Of a DNA stretch of 64,000 nt, positions 61,001-64,000 are shown piece by piece. The number at the start of each line of letters is the position of its first letter. Position 1 is the first letter of the stretch. The notes under the pieces were generated by a model, which worked only from the letters and a program-made list of their open reading frames with translations, had not been told where the DNA came from and did no database searches. The translations under genes and the position numbers were made by a program. The stretch is from Chitinophaga varians (GTDB lineage: Bacteria; Bacteroidota; Bacteroidia; Chitinophagales; Chitinophagaceae), in the NCBI RefSeq assembly GCF_012641275.1, contig NZ_JABAIA010000004.1, positions 248,001 through 312,000 of the forward strand. Direction: 5' to 3'.

Positions 61001-61355
61001 TCCGGCGGATGAACATAAATATGACCGGTACTTCAGGGCCTATTACATGGGTGAAGGCGGCGGATATATGGAAAGTGGCAGCCTCAATGGCCTCAATGGT
61101 TATTCCATCGGCAGCTCTGTGATGCTTTTCCCCACGAAGAACGACCAGACCGCCGCGCATGAGTTCCTGCATTCGCTGAATCTGCCGCATTCCTTCAGCA
61201 ATCCGGGTTCCAGCCCTCACGCCAAGTATACCTATGAAAGCAGGCTTACAGAGAACTTAATGGACTACTCGCACCAGGTCATCCCGGCTATCGTAAGAAG
61301 CTCCCTGTGGCACTGGCAATGGGTGATCGCAAACGCCAAAGCAGACCCGGAATAA
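58065..61355 (+). CDS. Type VI secretion VgrG spike with C-terminal metzincin-like protease
   Basis: This 1096-residue protein has a VgrG body: gp27-like domains (about 1-350), a gp5 OB-fold (PVCETQSAIVTDNHDPKGMG to VRIASPHGGGGKGHFFVPEIDEEVIVGF, about 362-425) and a repetitive beta-helix (MLHMTVGNMLQMDVGNQMMI, about 470-600). An Ala/Pro-rich linker (about 750-780) leads to a C-terminal domain with H1032-E-F-L-H1036-SLNLP-H1042 and a later Met in NLMDYSH (M1066). That is the HExxHxxxxxH site and Met-turn of metzincin proteases. The protein is therefore a secreted spike carrying a probable protease toxin, and the next gene is its likely immunity protein. Confidence 0.85.
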   Translation: MAQLTDTMFSIDGNPVLQFTSFALNQSIFDHHQFTLICPAQAIDGLSGIFSSSRDMIGSSFGAHITGVGLKGDLTFNGIVTSVETSRVNGQYGEIIISGYSPTIVLDNGPHCKTWEQKPLRDIAQDVLRFFPQNQLSPKVQPLAKEPYDYMVQYKETAWAFLQRISAENGEWLFWDGRNLVLGPPTGDAKTSLVYGSTLSHFNINLNARPTRTQYMGWDYQNSELYTSVPQAGNISQKAGLNSLGEKVHEKAQAIFSTQPKQWNFRYTGSKKQQDEMATLHSAMEGSKMVRLTGHSGHPGVAIGARAEIVSNNVFNGSTEGYGEYIVTQISHFVDTKGDYRNEFTAVPSSVHLPPVSIPQAPVCETQSAIVTDNHDPKGMGRIRVKFHWMNGEEKTPWVRIASPHGGGGKGHFFVPEIDEEVIVGFENDSAVKPYVIGTVYHGNANTSFSNADNDVKTIQTRSGNKIVYNDGNNSMIVQDASGNTVTMDGNGSIIIDASSANVTINAPKTMSLRSTDMNIVVDNMLHMTVGNMLQMDVGNQMMINAMAQMLVNTPEMKQLVSKYMHLQATKALIHTPKGEMKIEAEDFYIAGQKKLFLHSDETATLNSKGTAEMKGQQGNKHSNTPMQYEPATPTIQSKCIVHFRPKIGWAGEDFGFDWYRNSDTSAPGDVDYDEHVGKHYRDAAFTQLLTNLNDYSAHFKKDDAMVRSLKSNEYHAHKIVWKPKKDASGTEMKDASGATIYEQYFGAWLSLYPSQKTTPPPKAAAAGAPASTPPAPVATGYTNTKATLSLYVEVEEEPDLLRFEDNSHFTITPKETPLKGIGKGLHKMNDAVTIECLTAFATDQTIVVNAVTKNPDGTETVTKAGFVKVMANNSAKRRKKKIVLVKVATPPMSTAVAQTGSTSGQKDLFAKYLKQALINVEVVEETLNVTADPGFQPGGAYNNGGQIVAYYIGGAPSGFVTLENHLYSKLKAQLKAANPADEHKYDRYFRAYYMGEGGGYMESGSLNGLNGYSIGSSVMLFPTKNDQTAAHEFLHSLNLPHSFSNPGSSPHAKYTYESRLTENLMDYSHQVIPAIVRSSLWHWQWVIANAKADPE

Positions 61356-61366
61356 ACTATAAAACC

Positions 61367-62026
61367 ATGTTTATGACTAAATACATCCTGCTATTTTTAC
61401 TGACCATAGGCGCTGCATGTAATGCACAGGTAACGAACCAGACCAAACAAACAAAAGGAAATAACATGAACAATCCTGTTGTAACAAAAGACTTTGAAAA
61501 ATTCGATTCCGTACTGTTTGATAACAGAAAAGATAAAAGCGAAAATGTGCTGAGGGCCACGCAGCCCGACGGCTCCTACCTGGAGATGAGCGTCTGGGAC
61601 GGCGGTATGGGCTATAGCCTCACGCCCCGGTCTTCCTATTATATGCTGCAGAAAGTATATTACAGGAGCAACGGCAATATCAGGGCAAAAGGCCTGTATT
61701 TTAATAACGGGTTCCTGCAGCTGGGCACCTGGTACGAGTTCGACGAACAGGGCAGGCTGGTCAGGGAGGTTAACTATGACAAGGACTATCACCTGAAACT
61801 GGAGGACGTGCTTCGGTTCTGCGAGCAGGAACGTATCCCGGTAGACAGGGGGCCGATTCTCCAGAGCACTGGTTACCATACGAAGATCCGCAGGGCTGGC
61901 AACACCCAGGGAAAAACCTGGACCATCGAGTGGCTGAAGGAGCCTCAAAAGGTGGAGAAAATCATGCTAGATGACGCTACCGGCAAGGTACTTAACAGAA
62001 CAGAGACGAATTTCACCAATAATTAA
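61367..62026 (+). CDS. Probable periplasmic immunity protein of the VgrG protease
   Basis: This 219-residue protein from the ATG at 61367 has a signal peptide (YILLFLLTIGAACNAQ; the Cys could be lipidated but the lipobox is poor). The mature part includes a MORN-like strand unit (TWYEFDEQGRLVREVNYDKDY) and ILQSTGYHTKIRR. Relatives that I recall lie near type VI genes in Bacteroidota, but have no assigned activity. Position directly between the protease-VgrG (12 bases) and the PAAR-like gene (10 bases) and export to the periplasm suggest it protects against the toxin. This is inferred from context. Confidence 0.55.
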   Translation: MFMTKYILLFLLTIGAACNAQVTNQTKQTKGNNMNNPVVTKDFEKFDSVLFDNRKDKSENVLRATQPDGSYLEMSVWDGGMGYSLTPRSSYYMLQKVYYRSNGNIRAKGLYFNNGFLQLGTWYEFDEQGRLVREVNYDKDYHLKLEDVLRFCEQERIPVDRGPILQSTGYHTKIRRAGNTQGKTWTIEWLKEPQKVEKIMLDDATGKVLNRTETNFTNN

Positions 62027-62035
62027 GCGCTTGTT

Positions 62036-62374
62036 ATGCCGCAGAAAATAACAGAACAGGCCGTCCTGGTGTGCGATAAGGGCGCAGCGCCTTCAAAACT
62101 GAAAGTCACCAGCCAGCAATTCTACGAAGTGGAAGGCAAGCTGGTGGCTACAGAGCAGGACAAGGGCGCCGAAGTGAACATCCCCAGCTTCGGCGCCTGT
62201 ACCATTACCCGGGGCAAATGTGTGCCTGCGCCCGTCGCCTGGCAGCAGCCCGCGGAAAAAGATACTATCAACGATATGAAACTGCTCACCGAAAAATCTA
62301 CCTGCCAATGCGGAGTGGGCGGGAAGATCTCTATACAACATAAAGGCTTCGGGGAAAATCACGAGGTAGCTTAA
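62036..62374 (+). CDS. DUF4280 (PAAR-like) spike-tip protein
   Basis: This 112-residue protein matches DUF4280: TEQAVLVCDKGAAPSKLKVTS, FGACTITRGKCVPAP, CQCGVGGKISIQHKG with paired cysteines. These proteins are PAAR-like and cap VgrG spikes in Bacteroidota type VI systems and related contractile injection systems. It closes a three-gene effector unit. The rest of the secretion apparatus is not in this window. Confidence 0.88.
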   Translation: MPQKITEQAVLVCDKGAAPSKLKVTSQQFYEVEGKLVATEQDKGAEVNIPSFGACTITRGKCVPAPVAWQQPAEKDTINDMKLLTEKSTCQCGVGGKISIQHKGFGENHEVA

Positions 62375-63031
62375 CCAACCAAAAACAGATTTTTTACGTA
62401 ACTTATATAACGGGGAGCATTTGCCTCTGCCGGTGATGTAGTATTGCCATCCCTATTTGCCCCGGCCGGGGGCGGATTTTTACCACCCTGCCGAGGTGTT
62501 TGCGTTGCTGCCGCGGGGAGCAACACAGTCCACCAACATAGAGAGCGTAATAGCTACCGCCAACGGGCTGATTAAAAAACCCTGGTTATCAGACTATTTT
62601 TACAAAACGGAACATCAGCGAACTAAACAGCCAACAGTAACTGTAACTGGTAAATGAAGAAGCACAAACAGATTTGCATTTGAACAGACAGCTGGAAGCT
62701 GTATTTATTGCCGGCGAAAATGAAACTGTCACGGGAAGGTATACGGGACCTTTGTCGATTTGATTAATGTTTTATTAAAGCATATCTCATTGGATTAGCC
62801 CAGGGTATTTTATACTTTGGGCTTTTTTGGCTGCACGGCTACGGCAGCGCCTATACGATTTAGGTAATATGTGATTTTTAGCTATATTAATAAAACAACG
62901 ACACATTTTTTCTTAAAATAGCCAGACCATCAGCTTGTACCCTTAGCGATTGGTTAGATCTACACTTTAGAATGCTACCACCTTATTTCATTTCTTATTT
63001 TTTTCTCCTTCACTTTTTAAATCAAATTGTT
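62375..63031. other. Intergenic region with a possible gene remnant
   Basis: This 657-base stretch holds no gene I can support. A 66-codon open frame (62457-62657, TTG start) has no recognisable family; its composition (GADFYHPAEVFALLPRGA) looks more protein-like than random, so it may be a decayed fragment. A terminator lies at 62797-62828, and the last 200 bases are AT-rich and probably carry the terpene synthase promoter, though no clear -7 element is seen. Confidence 0.4.
62797..62828 (+). terminator. Rho-independent terminator in the gap after the VgrG unit
   Basis: AGCCCA (62797-62802) pairs with TGGGCT (62818-62823), with an inner GTAT/ATAC pairing, followed by a run of T. It is about 420 bases past the DUF4280 stop, so it may end a longer transcript. 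Confidence 0.65.
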
Positions 63032-63979
63032 ATGTTAAATCGAAAGTATGCAATGGTCACTATCCCTGGTGACGTTAAAATCAGCGATTATAGTGAAACC
63101 GTACAGGCCAACACAGTGAACTGGGCGCAGGAATTTAACCTGTCGCCTTTTTTTAAACCGTTGAAATGGTACGATCGGGCCCTGTTTGGGGTACAGGCCG
63201 CCCGTGAATATCCCTTTGCCAGCCTGGAACACATTACGTTGGCAGGAGAACTGCTGACATGGCTGTTCACCGTTGATGACAGCTGTGACAGAGGATCGGA
63301 AGACAAAATCAGGGCCGTGCAGATGACTGCCCAGTTGGACGTATTCATCAGTATTTTGCAGGGAAGGATTTACCAGGGCAACGGACAGCTGGAGCTGGCA
63401 CTGGGGAATATTGTTGGTAAGCTGCGGACTATTTGCAGCGACCGGCCTTTCCTGTATCAGCAATTTAGTATCCACATGACAGACTACCTGACCGAATGCA
63501 AGCTGGAAATCAAAATGCAACTTCACCGGCATCGGATGACCATAGAGGATTATTACAGGGAGCGTCCGTTTACCGGCTTTTGCATTATGTATCCGTTGGT
63601 GGCCATGTTTGCCGGATTACGTATTCCAGAGGAGGTGTACACGCACCCTGTCGTTAGAAAAATTGAACTGGAGATCAGTTTGTTGGGTTGCTTATCCAAT
63701 GACCTGCATTCTATTCGTCGTGAGGCGGAACTGGAAGAAGGTGGATTTAACCTGATACTGATTGCCAAGAGGGAACTTGATCTAACAATGGACGATGCCA
63801 TTGAATTTGTCGCGGAGGAACATAGCCGTCATCTGCGGGAATTTGAAACAGCACGTACGCTGCTTCCTGATTTTGGGGACCGTATCAATACACAGCTGGC
63901 GAAATACATTGCCGGTGTATATCAGATCGTGAGAGGATATGATGATTGGGCCGTACTGGACACGGAGCGTTACCGGTAA
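63032..63979 (+). CDS. Class I terpene synthase
   Basis: This 315-residue enzyme cyclises a prenyl diphosphate such as farnesyl diphosphate. The aspartate-rich motif is FTVDDSCDRG near residue 90, and the NSE motif is NDLHSIRREAE near 230. The C-terminus ends ERYR, matching the RY pair that closes bacterial terpene cyclases. The start is set at the ATG at 63032; one at 63053 is possible. It is a lone gene within this window, after an AT-rich gap. Partners such as a P450 or prenyltransferase could lie beyond the right edge. Product is unknown. Confidence 0.88.
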   Translation: MLNRKYAMVTIPGDVKISDYSETVQANTVNWAQEFNLSPFFKPLKWYDRALFGVQAAREYPFASLEHITLAGELLTWLFTVDDSCDRGSEDKIRAVQMTAQLDVFISILQGRIYQGNGQLELALGNIVGKLRTICSDRPFLYQQFSIHMTDYLTECKLEIKMQLHRHRMTIEDYYRERPFTGFCIMYPLVAMFAGLRIPEEVYTHPVVRKIELEISLLGCLSNDLHSIRREAELEEGGFNLILIAKRELDLTMDDAIEFVAEEHSRHLREFETARTLLPDFGDRINTQLAKYIAGVYQIVRGYDDWAVLDTERYR

Positions 63980-64000
63980 TTACATCAAAGCCCTGTAGGG

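Noticed and set aside
1..64000. CRISPR arrays, tRNA or rRNA genes, insertion sequences, prophage or attachment sites
   Set aside because: Looked for on both strands; no regular spacer array, transposase, integrase or structural RNA signature was seen.

Overview
The window looks like chromosome of a Bacteroidota bacterium, most likely Chitinophaga or a close relative. Three things point there: two ECF sigma factor/FecR/SusC/SusD sets, promoter elements of the Bacteroidota type (TTG-N19/20-TANNTTTG), and many families typical of Chitinophagaceae (DUF4369-TlpA, DUF4199, DUF4280, LytS/LytTR pairs, a lysine 4-hydroxylase of the kind known from C. pinensis). Base composition is moderate, with one AT-richer island near 22.2-23.5 kb. 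I see no rRNA, tRNA, CRISPR array or insertion sequence.

Layout. 1-9.8 kb: the downstream part of a ribosomal-peptide (RiPP) cluster of the cyclophane type. It has the C-terminal part of a radical SAM/SPASM maturase, a putative 2OG-Fe(II) oxygenase, two related GT9-like proteins, a third glycosyltransferase-like protein, a C39-peptidase ABC exporter and a strikingly short HlyD-like adaptor, followed by an FtsX/MacB-type permease. The precursor peptide is not in the window and probably lies upstream. 10-12 kb: DUF4345 protein and SulP transporter on the minus strand. 12.3-21.8 kb: sigma/FecR/SusC/SusD plus two thioredoxin-like (TlpA) proteins. 21.8-23.6 kb: DUF2200 protein and two small secreted unknowns. 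23.6-30.4 kb: a second sigma/FecR/SusC/SusD set on the minus strand. 30.6-32 kb: DUF4199 and a zinc-ribbon-like protein.

32.1-46.6 kb is a siderophore locus. A TonB-dependent receptor, a DUF4198 protein, a PepSY membrane protein and a NarL-type regulator are followed by an eight-gene, largely overlapping operon: FAD N-hydroxylase, MFS exporter, GNAT acyltransferase, IucA/IucC synthetase, nitroreductase, sterol-desaturase-like hydroxylase, lysine 4-hydroxylase-like 2OG enzyme and PLP decarboxylase. Together these suggest a hydroxamate siderophore built from C-hydroxylated cadaverine units. Three 11-bp-phased TACCATC repeats and an inverted repeat sit at its promoter.

46.6-50.3 kb holds single genes, including a decayed membrane-protein gene. 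50.3-57.9 kb holds minus-strand redox/hydrolase genes (DoxX, two alpha/beta hydrolases, cytochrome P460, DUF1223, Ohr/OsmC, DsbD-alpha) next to a divergent LytS-type kinase and LytTR regulator. The same two-part 32-bp element occurs upstream of the P460 gene and upstream of the kinase gene and probably defines this regulator's targets. 58-62.4 kb is a type VI secretion module: a VgrG carrying a C-terminal metzincin-like protease, a likely immunity protein and a DUF4280 PAAR-like protein. The window ends with a class I terpene synthase gene.
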